DNA from: an uncultured Bacteroidales bacterium
Lineage (GTDB): Bacteria > Bacteroidota > Bacteroidia > Bacteroidales > UBA932
Length of the DNA stretch: 45,114 nt
Reading direction: 5' to 3'
Assembly (NCBI GenBank): GCA_900320185.1
Contig: ONRD01000017.1
Coordinates: 1 to 45,114 of the forward strand
Positions 24,118 through 32,516 of this stretch are shown piece after piece; within the stretch, counting starts at the first letter, position 1, and each line of letters starts with the position of its first letter. Below the pieces are notes generated by a model. The model ran no database searches. It was given only the letters and a program-made list of their open reading frames with translations, and had not been told where the DNA came from. The translations under genes and the position numbers were made by a program.

Positions 24118-24777
24118 ATGGAAACTGACACAAACACGATAAAACTGTACTACAACACGGAACGTGAGAAACTCCAGATGCCCGAATACGGACGCATCGT
24201 CCTGTCCATGGTCGAACAGCTGAAAGAGATTCCCGACAGGGAAAAGCGCAGCTCCCAGGCGAAAGCCATCGTGAAGGTGATGGAGACTCTCAATCCGCAG
24301 GTCCACACTCAGGACAACTATGCCCATAAACTCTGGGACCACCTCTACATGATGGCCGGCTATGACCTTGACATCGACGCTCCTTTCCCTGCACCCGCAC
24401 CCGAAGAACGCTCGGCCAGGCCGATGGTCATTCCCATCGAGAAGAATCCTATCAGGTACAACCATTACGGAAGGAACATCGAGAGCATCATAGACCTGAT
24501 CGCATCGGAACCTGAAGGAGAAGTGAAACAGGCTTTGATCCGGTCCCTGGCGACCTACATGCGCCAGCAGTACCTCATCTGGAACAAGGACAGCGTGGCG
24601 GACGAGACGATTTTCGCCGACATCGAAAAGATTTCCGGTTACAGGATAAAGGTCCCGTCGGACCTTGAACTCTCCAAGATTTCATCCGATTCCAATTTCT
24701 CCCGTCCGGGCTTTACCCTCAATCCCGGCGGAGGAAGGAAGAACCAAAGGAAAGGCAATCGCAAGAACAAGAGGTAA
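24118..24777 (+). CDS. DUF4290 family protein
   Basis: 219 residues belonging to DUF4290, a family known essentially from Bacteroidetes, with no established function. The N-terminal part (KLYYNTEREKLQMPEYGRIV, MVEQLKEIPDREKRSSQA) is helical and charged. The middle contains NPQVHTQDNYAHKLWDHLYMM and NPIRYNHYGRNIESII, the most recognisable segments. The end is strongly basic and Gly/Asn-rich (NPGGGRKNQRKGNRKNKR), which suggests nucleic acid or ribosome contact. No signal peptide or membrane segment is present. Its stop is 6 nt before ftsK, so it is probably co-transcribed and may work in cell division or chromosome handling, but this is context only. Confidence 0.88.
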   Translation: METDTNTIKLYYNTEREKLQMPEYGRIVLSMVEQLKEIPDREKRSSQAKAIVKVMETLNPQVHTQDNYAHKLWDHLYMMAGYDLDIDAPFPAPAPEERSARPMVIPIEKNPIRYNHYGRNIESIIDLIASEPEGEVKQALIRSLATYMRQQYLIWNKDSVADETIFADIEKISGYRIKVPSDLELSKISSDSNFSRPGFTLNPGGGRKNQRKGNRKNKR

Positions 24778-24783
24778 GCAGCA

Positions 24784-27222
24784 ATGGCCAAGGTGTTTGC
24801 ATTCCTTAGGAACATGGACGGGGAAGACAAGGCCAAAGTCCTGAAGGTTACAGGAATAGTGGTCGCCCTGTTCACCTTGTTCACCCTCATGTCCACCGTT
24901 TCGTATCTGTTCACCTGGAAGGCCGACCAGAGCATCCTGGCCACTTCGGTGGGGGATACTTCGGTGAAGGCTGCCAATTATGGCAGCAATATGGGATTCA
25001 GGCTGGCCGATTTCCTGGTCAGGAAGTGTTTCGGCCTGGGTAGCCTGGCGCTCTGCGTGTTCCTTTTCGCCGTTTCGGCGCGGCTCCTGGCCGGGAGATG
25101 GCGCCGTTCGCTTTCGAAGACTCTTTTCCTCTCCCTTTTCGGAGCCCTCCTGGCATCCTTCATATTCGCTTATGTCTCCAGGCTGGGTTCATGGGAGAAC
25201 GTGTTCGGCGGCGGGCTTGGCGGAGAGTGCGGCAGGACGGCCGTCCATTGGCTGGTGACCATGTTCGGAGACATCATCACGGCTCTTCTGCTCCTTGCCT
25301 TGGCGGCTCTCTTCCTGTACATGACCAGCACCAAGTTCGCCCGCTGGTTCGATTCTTTGTCCGGAAGGGCGGTACCCGGCGAAGCCGGGGACGGGAAGCC
25401 ATCCGGAGAGGAAGCCGGTGCAACAGTTGGTGGCACAGCGGCCGAACCGGTCCCCGAGCCGGTACCCGAACCCACTCCCGCCAGGAAGCCTGCTGCCCCG
25501 GCAAGCCCGGACAAGGTTCCTTCCGGGCGCAGGTCTCCGCTCCCTTCGGATGGTGGCCAGGCCGTACCTGCAGCTGTCAAGGATGGCGGAGGTATCGAAA
25601 GGCTGGCCGGCAAGGATCTCAGTACGGATGTCAAACGGGAACTCAAGAGGATAGATGTACGCATCGACACGAACGAGGGCGGGCTTCCGAAGTACCAGTT
25701 CCCTTCGCTTGAGCTTTTGGAAAAACACGACATGGGGCGCTATGAGGTCTCGGACGAGGAACTGGCGCGGAACAACAAGAAGATCCGGGAAACGCTCGAG
25801 AACTACCGTATCCAGATCACCGACGTGAAGGCGGTGGTCGGTCCGACGGTGACCCTTTATAAAGTCTATCCGGCTCCGGGAGTGAAGATCTCAGAGATCA
25901 AGAAGCTCCAGGAAGACATAGGGATGTATCTCCACGCAAAGGGTGTACGTGTCGTCACCCTCACCGACTCGGTCGGTATCGAAGTGGCGAACGACAGGCC
26001 TTCCATAGTCCCGATGAGGGCGGTCCTCAATGACGAGGCGTTCCGTTCCAGCAAGGCTGAACTGCCCATCGCCATAGGCTGCACCATCCAGAAGACGGTA
26101 AAGGTCTTCGACCTCGCGGATGCTCCGCACCTGCTCGTCGCCGGTGCTACCAAGCAGGGCAAGTCGGTGGGCTTGAACGCCATAGTCGCTTCTCTCCTGT
26201 ACTCCAAACACCCGGCGGAACTGAAGCTGGTCTTCATCGATCCGAAGATGGTTGAGTTCTCGGCCTACGAACGCCTGATCAAGCATTATCTTGCCGTGGT
26301 TCCCGCCAATGACGAGAAGGAAGTCATGGACAACGCCATCGTCAAGAAGGCCGACAAGGCCGACAAGGTGCTCAAGTCCCTGGTCGCCGAAATGGAGGAG
26401 AGGTACGAGCTGCTCAGCAAAGCTTATGTCCAGAACATCAAGCAGTATAACGAAAAATACAAGAACCGCAACCTGCTCCCGTCGGACGGACACAAGTTCC
26501 TTCCGTACATAGTCACCATCATCGATGAATATGCCGACCTCACCATGTCGGTAGGCAGCGGCGGGGATGCGAAGGCCATAGCGCGCAGCATCACGACGTC
26601 CATAATCCGCCTGGCCCAGAAGGGAAGGGCGGCTGGTATCCACGTGGTGCTGGCAACCCAGAGGCCTTCAGTGGATGTGATAACCGGTCTCATCAAGGCC
26701 AACTTCCCGACGAGGATAGCATTCAGGGTGATTTCCAGGATAGATTCTTCAACAATCCTGGACGCTCCCGGTGCCGAGAAGCTCATCGGTAAGGGAGACA
26801 TGCTTTATTATGCCGGTGTCGAGACCGAGCGCGTCCAGTGCGCCCTCATCGACGGTGACGAAATCAATCGCCTGACCGAATTCATCGGCGACCAGCAGGG
26901 TTACCAGAAGAGTTACAACATGCCGTACATGCTGCCTGCGGTAGAAGAGCAGGTGGAAGAAGGTTCCGGCGGTATGGTCGACATGAAGAATCTCGATGAA
27001 AGGTTCGAGGAGGCTGCGAAGATGGTGGTAATCAACCAGCGTGGTTCGACTTCCGACCTTCAGAGGCGTCTCGGAATGGGGTATGCCAAGGCCGGCAGGG
27101 TCATGGACCAGCTGGAGGCTGCCGGGGTCGTCGGCCCCCAGGAAGGCTCCAAGCCAAGGCAGGTCCTAATCTCCAGCCTTGATGAATTGGAGAAGGTCCT
27201 GGAAGCTTTTAAGAACCAGTAG
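24784..27222 (+). CDS. ftsK: FtsK/SpoIIIE DNA translocase
   Basis: 812 residues. The N-terminus has about four membrane segments (to residue 190). A Pro/Ala/Glu-rich linker follows (around 200-265, with repeated EPVPEP), much shorter than in E. coli FtsK. The alpha/beta motor has KVYPAPGVKISEIKKL, Walker A VAGATKQGKS (about 451-460), LKLVFIDPKMVEF, Walker B IVTIIDEYADL, and HVVLATQRPSVDVITGLIKANFPTRIAF spread over the core. The C-terminal gamma winged helix (AAKMVVINQRGSTSDLQRRL, GYAKAGRVMDQLE) binds KOPS-like sequences. It pumps chromosomal DNA across the closing septum and activates XerCD at dif. Neither dif nor xer genes are in the window. Confidence 0.96.
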   Translation: MAKVFAFLRNMDGEDKAKVLKVTGIVVALFTLFTLMSTVSYLFTWKADQSILATSVGDTSVKAANYGSNMGFRLADFLVRKCFGLGSLALCVFLFAVSARLLAGRWRRSLSKTLFLSLFGALLASFIFAYVSRLGSWENVFGGGLGGECGRTAVHWLVTMFGDIITALLLLALAALFLYMTSTKFARWFDSLSGRAVPGEAGDGKPSGEEAGATVGGTAAEPVPEPVPEPTPARKPAAPASPDKVPSGRRSPLPSDGGQAVPAAVKDGGGIERLAGKDLSTDVKRELKRIDVRIDTNEGGLPKYQFPSLELLEKHDMGRYEVSDEELARNNKKIRETLENYRIQITDVKAVVGPTVTLYKVYPAPGVKISEIKKLQEDIGMYLHAKGVRVVTLTDSVGIEVANDRPSIVPMRAVLNDEAFRSSKAELPIAIGCTIQKTVKVFDLADAPHLLVAGATKQGKSVGLNAIVASLLYSKHPAELKLVFIDPKMVEFSAYERLIKHYLAVVPANDEKEVMDNAIVKKADKADKVLKSLVAEMEERYELLSKAYVQNIKQYNEKYKNRNLLPSDGHKFLPYIVTIIDEYADLTMSVGSGGDAKAIARSITTSIIRLAQKGRAAGIHVVLATQRPSVDVITGLIKANFPTRIAFRVISRIDSSTILDAPGAEKLIGKGDMLYYAGVETERVQCALIDGDEINRLTEFIGDQQGYQKSYNMPYMLPAVEEQVEEGSGGMVDMKNLDERFEEAAKMVVINQRGSTSDLQRRLGMGYAKAGRVMDQLEAAGVVGPQEGSKPRQVLISSLDELEKVLEAFKNQ

Positions 27223-27259
27223 CGGTTCTGGCATAACTTGTGTTGTCTTCCATACCATC

Positions 27260-27907
27260 ATGAGAACGACTTCAAGATTCATCCCTTGCGCCATCGCGCT
27301 GCTCCTGGCCGTGCTTCCGGTGTACTCCAAGAGCAAGACTCTCGACGACTTCATCCGCAAGGCGAATTCGTCACTGGTCACTTTCAAGTATTCATTCTCT
27401 ACGGTTTCCGACGGGCCTTCGATGACCGGGGAAGGTGACGTGAAACTCTCCGGCAGTTCTTTCCTTGTCAACGGCAACGGCCTTGAGGTCTGGTGCGACG
27501 GAAAGACTCGCTGGACCATCGACAGGAGCGCCAGGGAGGCCATGGTTGAGAGCGTAGATGAAGCGGAGGACGGCATCTCCGCCAACCCCGCACTTCTCAT
27601 CACATCGGTGGACAACGCCTTCAACGAGGTTTCGTTCGGCGCTTCCAAGTTCTCGGGGAAGACGGCCGACGCTTCAGTCCTTGTCCCGCTGTCGAAAGGC
27701 GGCTCTTCCATGGACATCGCCCGGGTGACTCTCTTCTTCAAGACAGGGACTTCCGACCTCATCGGGGCGGAGGTCACCCTCAACGACGGCACCCTGACCC
27801 GCTTCAGCATCAGCGGTCTCAAGTTCTCGGACAAGTCCAAGGCGCCATCCTTCGCCTTCGACGGGAAATCCCTCGGCAAGGACTATGTAGTTACGGACCT
27901 CAGATGA
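27260..27907 (+). CDS. LolA-like periplasmic lipoprotein carrier family protein
   Basis: 215 residues with a signal peptide (IPCAIALLLAVLPVYS). The mature part reads like the LolA/LolB half-barrel: TLDDFIRKANSSLVTFKYSF, MTGEGDVKLSGSSFLV, LEVWCDGKTRWTID, then alternating strands (IARVTLFFKTGTSDLIGAEV, TRFSISGLKF). LolA carries outer-membrane lipoproteins through the periplasm; in Bacteroidetes LolA-like genes are often found next to ftsK, as here (37 nt downstream). That neighbourhood and the many lipoproteins in the window support the call. ATG 27260 is chosen because it opens the signal peptide; the frame extends upstream within the ftsK end. Confidence 0.8.
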   Translation: MRTTSRFIPCAIALLLAVLPVYSKSKTLDDFIRKANSSLVTFKYSFSTVSDGPSMTGEGDVKLSGSSFLVNGNGLEVWCDGKTRWTIDRSAREAMVESVDEAEDGISANPALLITSVDNAFNEVSFGASKFSGKTADASVLVPLSKGGSSMDIARVTLFFKTGTSDLIGAEVTLNDGTLTRFSISGLKFSDKSKAPSFAFDGKSLGKDYVVTDLR

Positions 27908-27914
27908 GCCGGAT

Positions 27915-28949
27915 ATGGGCAGGTTGACCGCGAAGACTCTTTCCATGCTGCTGTGCGCCGTCTTTTCGGCGGCAGCGGTTTCCTGCATGAAGGATCCTGG
28001 ATATGCAGTCGTCAGCGGTACTGCACAGGGTGGGCTCTACTCGGTCAAGTTCAGCCTTGACGGAGTCAGCCGCACGGTCCCCGAAATCCGCGGGGCGGTC
28101 GATTCCATCCTGCACCTCGTGGACACTACCCTTTCGGGCTACAACAGGAAATCCCAGCTGAGCCGGTTCAATGCCGGGGAGCAGGTCGTCCCGAACGACT
28201 TGTTCAGGGACATATTCGCCCTTTCGCGCAACCTTTATTACGAGACCGGCGGCGCGTTCGACGTCGCTGCAGGCCCTCTTTTCGATGCATGGGGATTCGG
28301 CTTCACCCAAGATTCACTGCCTGACGGCCATACCGTCGACAGCCTTCTGGCTTGCTGCGGGATGGACGCAGTAGGCGAGGACATGTCGTCCCTTGTGCCC
28401 GGGCAGCGGCCGGTCCTTAATTTCAATGCCGTCGCCCAGGGCTATACCTGCGACATGGTCAGGGATTACCTCCATTCCATAGGAGTGAGGAACATGCTGG
28501 TCGACATCGGGGAGATCTACTGCGAGGGGGTCAATCCGAAAGGAGAACCATGGCGCATCGGGGTAGACAGGCCGGTGGACGGCAACAATCAGCCCGGGGC
28601 CGACCTTGACGGTATCTGGCAGGGAGACGGGTCCGGGTGCGGAGTGGTGACTTCCGGCAATTACCGCAAGTTCTACATAAAGGACGGGAAGAAGTATTCC
28701 CACACGATAGATCCGCGTACGGGTTATCCTGTGCGCCATTCACTCCTGAGCGCCACGGTGATCGCTCCTGACGCAGCCCTTGCCGACGCCTATGCAACCT
28801 ATTGCATGGTTGTCGGTCTCGAGGAGGCCCGTTCGTTCATTGAACTCAGGGACGACCTCGAAGGATATCTGATCTATGATGACGGCGGCAGGATGGCCGA
28901 ATGGGCTTCCGCCGGTTTCAATCTGACAGAAAGACAAGAACGGCAATGA
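27915..28949 (+). CDS. apbE: ApbE-type FAD:protein FMN transferase lipoprotein
   Basis: 344 residues with a lipoprotein signal ending FSAAAVSC. ApbE attaches FMN covalently to Thr residues of partner proteins such as the Na+-translocating NADH:quinone reductase and Rnf. Diagnostic segments are VDTTLSGYNRKSQLSRFN, YYETGGAFDVAAGPLFDAWGF, NFNAVAQGYTCDMV, NMLVDIGEIYCEG, CGVVTSGNYRKFY, SHTIDPRTGYPV and AALADAYATYCMV. Together they form the FAD- and Mg-binding site. It would act on the periplasmic face of the inner membrane. No nqr or rnf genes lie in the window, so its targets are elsewhere. It starts 7 nt after the LolA-like gene, and its stop overlaps the next small lipoprotein gene by 4 nt. Confidence 0.93.
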   Translation: MGRLTAKTLSMLLCAVFSAAAVSCMKDPGYAVVSGTAQGGLYSVKFSLDGVSRTVPEIRGAVDSILHLVDTTLSGYNRKSQLSRFNAGEQVVPNDLFRDIFALSRNLYYETGGAFDVAAGPLFDAWGFGFTQDSLPDGHTVDSLLACCGMDAVGEDMSSLVPGQRPVLNFNAVAQGYTCDMVRDYLHSIGVRNMLVDIGEIYCEGVNPKGEPWRIGVDRPVDGNNQPGADLDGIWQGDGSGCGVVTSGNYRKFYIKDGKKYSHTIDPRTGYPVRHSLLSATVIAPDAALADAYATYCMVVGLEEARSFIELRDDLEGYLIYDDGGRMAEWASAGFNLTERQERQ

Positions 28950-29368
28950 TGACAAGACATTTTTCATTATTCGCTTCCATTGCAGCGGCCGTGTTCGTCG
29001 CGGCAGCCTGCAGTACGCCAAGCCGGACGGAGAGGCAGCTTGAAAAGGTTGACGCCCTGGCTGAACTGGACATCCCTTCCGAAGGGGCCGCACCTCCGGT
29101 AAAGCCGGCCTCCGTGGAGGAGTTTTTCCCCGGGACGCTTGTCATAAGCTACGATCCCACGGTCGGCAAGTCGGACCTCCTCAAGGCGGTCAAGAAGTTC
29201 GGTGCCGAGGTGGTCTATGAATATGAGTTCATCAACGCCATCGCCGTGAAACTTCCGGAAGGGAGTTCCGTCGATGCCACGATAAGCCGGTTCGAGAAGG
29301 TCAATGGGGTCATACATGTCTCCAAGGACAGGTTCCTTGGCCCCGACGGGGGACCGGTCCCCCGATGA
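28946..29368 (+). CDS. Small lipoprotein with subtilase-prodomain (I9-like) fold, free-standing
   Basis: 140 residues. The lipobox VAAAC (Cys22) marks a lipoprotein. After a 40-residue linker, residues about 63-130 (PGTLVISYDPTVGKSDLL, KKFGAEVVYEYEFINAIAVK, GSSVDATISRFEKVNGVIHV) show a beta-alpha-beta-beta-alpha-beta pattern. This resembles the propeptides of subtilisin-like proteases (peptidase inhibitor I9 / fervidolysin prodomain). No protease domain follows; the protein stops after LGPDGGPVPR. It could be a membrane-tethered inhibitor or folding chaperone for a protease encoded elsewhere. Its ATGATG start overlaps the apbE stop, so it is the last gene of the DUF4290-ftsK-lolA-apbE operon. 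The fold call is pattern-based and moderate. Confidence 0.65.
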   Translation: MMTRHFSLFASIAAAVFVAAACSTPSRTERQLEKVDALAELDIPSEGAAPPVKPASVEEFFPGTLVISYDPTVGKSDLLKAVKKFGAEVVYEYEFINAIAVKLPEGSSVDATISRFEKVNGVIHVSKDRFLGPDGGPVPR

Positions 29369-29390
29369 ATTCCTTACGGGACCGTTTTTT
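29355..29390 (+). terminator. Rho-independent terminator of the ftsK-apbE operon
   Basis: CGGTCCC (29355-29361) pairs with GGGACCG (29378-29384), followed directly by TTTTTT. The left arm overlaps the last codons of the prodomain-like gene. A competing perfect palindrome, GGGGGACC/GGTCCCCC (29348-29363), shares the same bases. Confidence 0.7.
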
Positions 29391-29426
29391 GATCCGGATC
29401 CGACGGTTTTTTCCGTTTTTTTATAC

Positions 29427-29434
29427 GATATTTG
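29427..29434 (+). promoter_or_regulatory. Near-consensus -7 box for the FISUMP lipoprotein
   Basis: GATATTTG (one mismatch to TAnnTTTG) ends 6 nt before the ATG at 29441, so the transcript may be leaderless or nearly so. Confidence 0.4.
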
Positions 29435-29440
29435 CAGATT

Positions 29441-30463
29441 ATGAACTTCAAGGCTATTATCTACATGGGAGCCGTCCTGGCGGTTGCATTGCTTCCTTCC
29501 TGCAAGAAGGATGACGACAAAACGTCGACAAAGGACTACCTGAGCGGCACCTTCACCTTCGATATCCCTGTATATCTCGCCGCCGGCCAGACTGTGACCC
29601 TGGTGCCTTCCGGCGTAACTATTCCCGGAAACTCTACGGACGCCGGCCTCGGCTACTATTGGTATTCTTCATGGGATTCCACGCGCGATACGACCAGGGT
29701 GATCGGTGGGGCAGGAGACGGATCGTGGACCATCAAGACTCCGCTCGAGATCGGTTGCTACAAGGTCACCGGTGTCGCCTTCGGACCCTCTGAGTATTAC
29801 ACTTCCTCCGGAAGCGTGGAGTTCTACGTGGTGGATCCCTCGCTCGGAACCACCGTCTCGGGCCTTGGGATTGAAAAGGGCGATCCCCATTACCTTGACC
29901 TGCGCGACATAAAAACCTACTACACCACAGAAGCAGGCGACCTGACATGGATGAAAAACAACCTTGGGTGGAACGGTGCAGGCAAATCCTACAGGGACAG
30001 CGAAATCATGGATGACATATTCGGCCGCTTCTACTCATGGGAAGAGGCCCGTCAGGCTTGCCCCGAGGGCTGGCGGCTTCCTTCGGACGCCGAATTCGCA
30101 GGATTGGCATCTTCCGTCTCGGAGGGATCGGTTTTCGAGGCATTCACCGATTTCAAGGGTGTTGCGGGAGACCTGATGGTAAACGCCTCCTTCCTCGGAG
30201 ACAGGATGTGGGAATTCTGGCCCCAGGTCCCCATCACCAACAAGGCCGGTTTCTGCGCCATCCCCGTCGGCTATGCAGTCTCGCAGGGCGACGATGTCAC
30301 CAAATTCACCGGCGCGGAAAACTATGCCGCCTTCTGGACCTCGGATGAGGAAGGGGACAACGGTTTCTACAGGTATTTCTACGTAAAGCAGAACGACGTG
30401 CTCTCCGGCAAGGGCAACAAGGCCTCTTTCAGGGCTTCGGTGCGCTGCGTCAAAGAGCGCTGA
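29441..30463 (+). CDS. FISUMP-domain lipoprotein
   Basis: 340 residues with a lipoprotein signal (VALLPSCKKDDD, the Lys/Asp-rich +2 region common to Bacteroidetes surface lipoproteins). Residues about 30-145 look like an immunoglobulin/PKD-type sandwich (GYYWYSSWDSTRDTTRV, TIKTPLEIGCYKVTGVA). The C-terminal half is a Fibrobacter succinogenes major paralogous (FISUMP) domain: GDLTWMKNNLGW, YSWEEARQACPEGWRLPSDA, FWTSDEEGDNGFYRYF and the final SVRCVKER. FISUMP domains are abundant on surfaces of gut Bacteroidales; they resemble C-type-lectin-like/formylglycine-enzyme folds and probably bind ligands. Its 3' end overlaps truB, on the opposite strand, by 14 nt. Confidence 0.87.
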   Translation: MNFKAIIYMGAVLAVALLPSCKKDDDKTSTKDYLSGTFTFDIPVYLAAGQTVTLVPSGVTIPGNSTDAGLGYYWYSSWDSTRDTTRVIGGAGDGSWTIKTPLEIGCYKVTGVAFGPSEYYTSSGSVEFYVVDPSLGTTVSGLGIEKGDPHYLDLRDIKTYYTTEAGDLTWMKNNLGWNGAGKSYRDSEIMDDIFGRFYSWEEARQACPEGWRLPSDAEFAGLASSVSEGSVFEAFTDFKGVAGDLMVNASFLGDRMWEFWPQVPITNKAGFCAIPVGYAVSQGDDVTKFTGAENYAAFWTSDEEGDNGFYRYFYVKQNDVLSGKGNKASFRASVRCVKER

Positions 30464-31337
30464 GCAGCGTCGCGGCTTCTTCGACTTTCAAGGCGGTTTC
30501 CACTGTGAAGCCGCCTGATTTCGTCCTTCGCAGGGAGTCCAGGTGCGCCCCGCTGCCGAGTGCTTCTCCAAGGTCCCTTGCCAGAGCCCGCAGGTATGTT
30601 CCCTTGCTGCAGGCGACCCTGATTTCCGCATGTGGAAGGTTCAGGGAAGAAGTGTCCTCGACGTTGATCCTGGAATTGAATGAGTTCTCCTCGTAAACCA
30701 TCGGCTCGTGGCCGCTGGGGTTGAATGAGAGCAGCTCGATTTCACTGATTGTGATAATCTGCCTGTTCAGGATTCCGGCCGCTCCGTGGTCGAAATCCTC
30801 GAAGACGTCCGTCTTGCCTTTCCCTGCTTGCCTGTACTGCTTCCTGGCGAGTTCGTACGCCCTGACGCCGTCCACCGACTTGGCGCTGAACAGCGGGGCG
30901 ACCTGCTCCTGTTCCCCCAGGAAGCTCGGCAGTATGTCCAGGATGCTTTCCGGTGAGACGTTCGTCGTAGGATAGAGCCTGTCCACAGGCTTTTCCAGGT
31001 CATACGACGGTGTCGTGGCCCCGAAAGAGATCCCGGCCACATATTCCTTTCCTTCTTTCTGGAGCGATTCCGCGAGCTTGGTGGCCTTGCCGATGCAGAC
31101 CAGCAGGACTCCGGTGGCGAGCGGGTCCAGCGTCCCGGCGTGTCCGACTTTTAGGTTTTTCTTATGGAAATGCCTGGTTGCCAGCCATTTGATTTTTCTT
31201 ATCACATCGGCGGAGGTCCACCTGAGGGGTTTGTCAACCGGCAGGATGATCCCCTCAGGGTAGTCTTCGATGCAATCCGACAGTCTGCCCTTCCCTTCCA
31301 GGAAGCGCTTGTCGGCTATCAGTGCCTTGGTGTCCAA
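30450..31337 (-). CDS. truB: tRNA pseudouridine(55) synthase TruB
   Basis: 295 residues. TruB converts U55 in the T-loop of most tRNAs to pseudouridine. GIILPVDKPLRWTSADVI opens the catalytic domain, and GHAGTLDPLATGVLLV contains the catalytic Asp. KEYVAGISFGATTPSYD, APLFSAKSVDGVRAYELAR and CSKGTYLRALARDLGEALG are further standard blocks. Between RQIITISEIELLSF and AEIRVACSKGTY there is an extra 30-residue segment (about 205-235). The start is uncertain: no ATG precedes GIILP, and I use the TTG that directly abuts the rpiB stop. It is the last gene of the cvpA-like-tsaB-rpiB-truB operon. Confidence 0.93.
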   Translation of the reverse strand: MDTKALIADKRFLEGKGRLSDCIEDYPEGIILPVDKPLRWTSADVIRKIKWLATRHFHKKNLKVGHAGTLDPLATGVLLVCIGKATKLAESLQKEGKEYVAGISFGATTPSYDLEKPVDRLYPTTNVSPESILDILPSFLGEQEQVAPLFSAKSVDGVRAYELARKQYRQAGKGKTDVFEDFDHGAAGILNRQIITISEIELLSFNPSGHEPMVYEENSFNSRINVEDTSSLNLPHAEIRVACSKGTYLRALARDLGEALGSGAHLDSLRRTKSGGFTVETALKVEEAATLLSAL

Positions 31338-31772
31338 TTATCTGCTTACTGGTATCTTTTCGATCCTTCTGAGGTGGCGTCCGCCCTCGAACTCGGTTTC
31401 AAGCCAGGTGCGGAGGATACGGGTGGCCATCGCATATGAAATGAAACGTGCGGGCATGCTGAGGACGTTGGCGTTGTTGTGGGCCTTTGCCAGGCGAGCG
31501 ATCTCGCTCTTCCAGCAGAGGGCGGCGCGTACCCCCTGATGCTTGTTGAGGGTCATCGTGATCCCGTTCCCGGAACCGCAGAGGGCTACTCCGAGGTCGA
31601 CCTCCTTGTTGTCGATGGCATTCCCCAGGGCATGTGCGAAGTCGGGGTAGTCGCACGAGGCGTCTGAATATGTCCCGAAATCCACTGTTTCAAAGCCTTT
31701 CTTCTTCATCAGTGCGATCAGCTTGTCCTTGTATTCAAATCCGGCATGGTCGCTTGCAAATCCTATTTTCAT
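31338..31772 (-). CDS. rpiB: Ribose-5-phosphate isomerase B
   Basis: 144 residues, the standard RpiB/LacAB size. It interconverts ribose 5-phosphate and ribulose 5-phosphate in the non-oxidative pentose phosphate pathway. IGFASDHAGFEYK at the start binds the substrate phosphate, ALCGSGNGI holds the catalytic Cys65 and anion hole, and GVRAALCWKSEIARLAKAHNNANVLSMPAR contains the conserved His/Asn/Arg cluster. All are intact. It lies 48 nt after tsaB and directly abuts truB. Confidence 0.95.
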   Translation of the reverse strand: MKIGFASDHAGFEYKDKLIALMKKKGFETVDFGTYSDASCDYPDFAHALGNAIDNKEVDLGVALCGSGNGITMTLNKHQGVRAALCWKSEIARLAKAHNNANVLSMPARFISYAMATRILRTWLETEFEGGRHLRRIEKIPVSR

Positions 31773-31820
31773 CCTTTTATCCGTTTATGGTTATAATTTC
31801 CTTTGTCTGGGAGTCTTCTG

Positions 31821-32516
31821 TCAGAACAGTTTCTTCTTGCTTGTCGTGGTCAGGAATTCCTTGAGGTAGAAGGGTTCGAAGTAGGCGGTGTCTTCGAACG
31901 ATCCGCTTTCCAGGGCCTGCATCGCCGGCCTCAGCATCGAGGAGGCCTTGGGGTGGCACTCTTCGAAGTGCGCCCCTTCCCCCGTGATGACGTCCTTGCA
32001 TTTCATCGCTCCGTCGCCGGTAAAGAGTACCGGACCTTCCGCAAGAAGATCTGAGAACGAGTCGGGTGTTACGATGCTTGAAACGGTCGGGCCGACCTGC
32101 CTGCCGTCAGGAGTGAAGACGCCGGTGTAGACTTCCATCCTCCTTGCGTCGATCATGGGAACTATGTACCTGCATCCCTCGGGGACCGATCCTTCGGTTA
32201 TCGCCTGCCACACAAGCGTGTCGAGCGTCCCGACGGAGATCAGCGGGATTCCCGCCCCGAAGCAGAGCCCCTTGGCGGTTGACACCCCGACCCTCAGTCC
32301 GGTGTATGAACCGGGGCCCTTGCTCACGGCGACGGCGCTGCAGTCGGCGACTGAAATTCCTCTTCCGTCAAGGAGTTCCTTGACGAAAACGGCAGTCTTG
32401 GATGCGTGCGAACGCGGCTCGTCGCTGATCTTTTCTCCGACCACGGCCCCATCCTCCGCGAGTGCGGCCGAGCAGAGCGACGTGGAAGTCTCTATGAGGA
32501 TTATCCTTTCCATCAT
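31821..32516 (-). CDS. tsaB: tRNA t6A biosynthesis protein TsaB
   Basis: 231 residues, an ASKHA-fold partner of TsaD in making N6-threonylcarbamoyladenosine at A37 of ANN-decoding tRNAs. ILIETSTSLCSAAL opens the fold, and SKGPGSYTGLRVGVSTAKGL is the diagnostic central motif. MIDARRMEVYTGVF is the next conserved block. The extra C-terminal part ends FYLKEFLTTTSKKKLF. The ATG at 32516 overlaps the stop of the cvpA-like gene (ATGA); a second ATG one codon later is possible. TsaD, TsaC and TsaE are not in the window. Confidence 0.93.
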   Translation of the reverse strand: MMERIILIETSTSLCSAALAEDGAVVGEKISDEPRSHASKTAVFVKELLDGRGISVADCSAVAVSKGPGSYTGLRVGVSTAKGLCFGAGIPLISVGTLDTLVWQAITEGSVPEGCRYIVPMIDARRMEVYTGVFTPDGRQVGPTVSSIVTPDSFSDLLAEGPVLFTGDGAMKCKDVITGEGAHFEECHPKASSMLRPAMQALESGSFEDTAYFEPFYLKEFLTTTSKKKLF

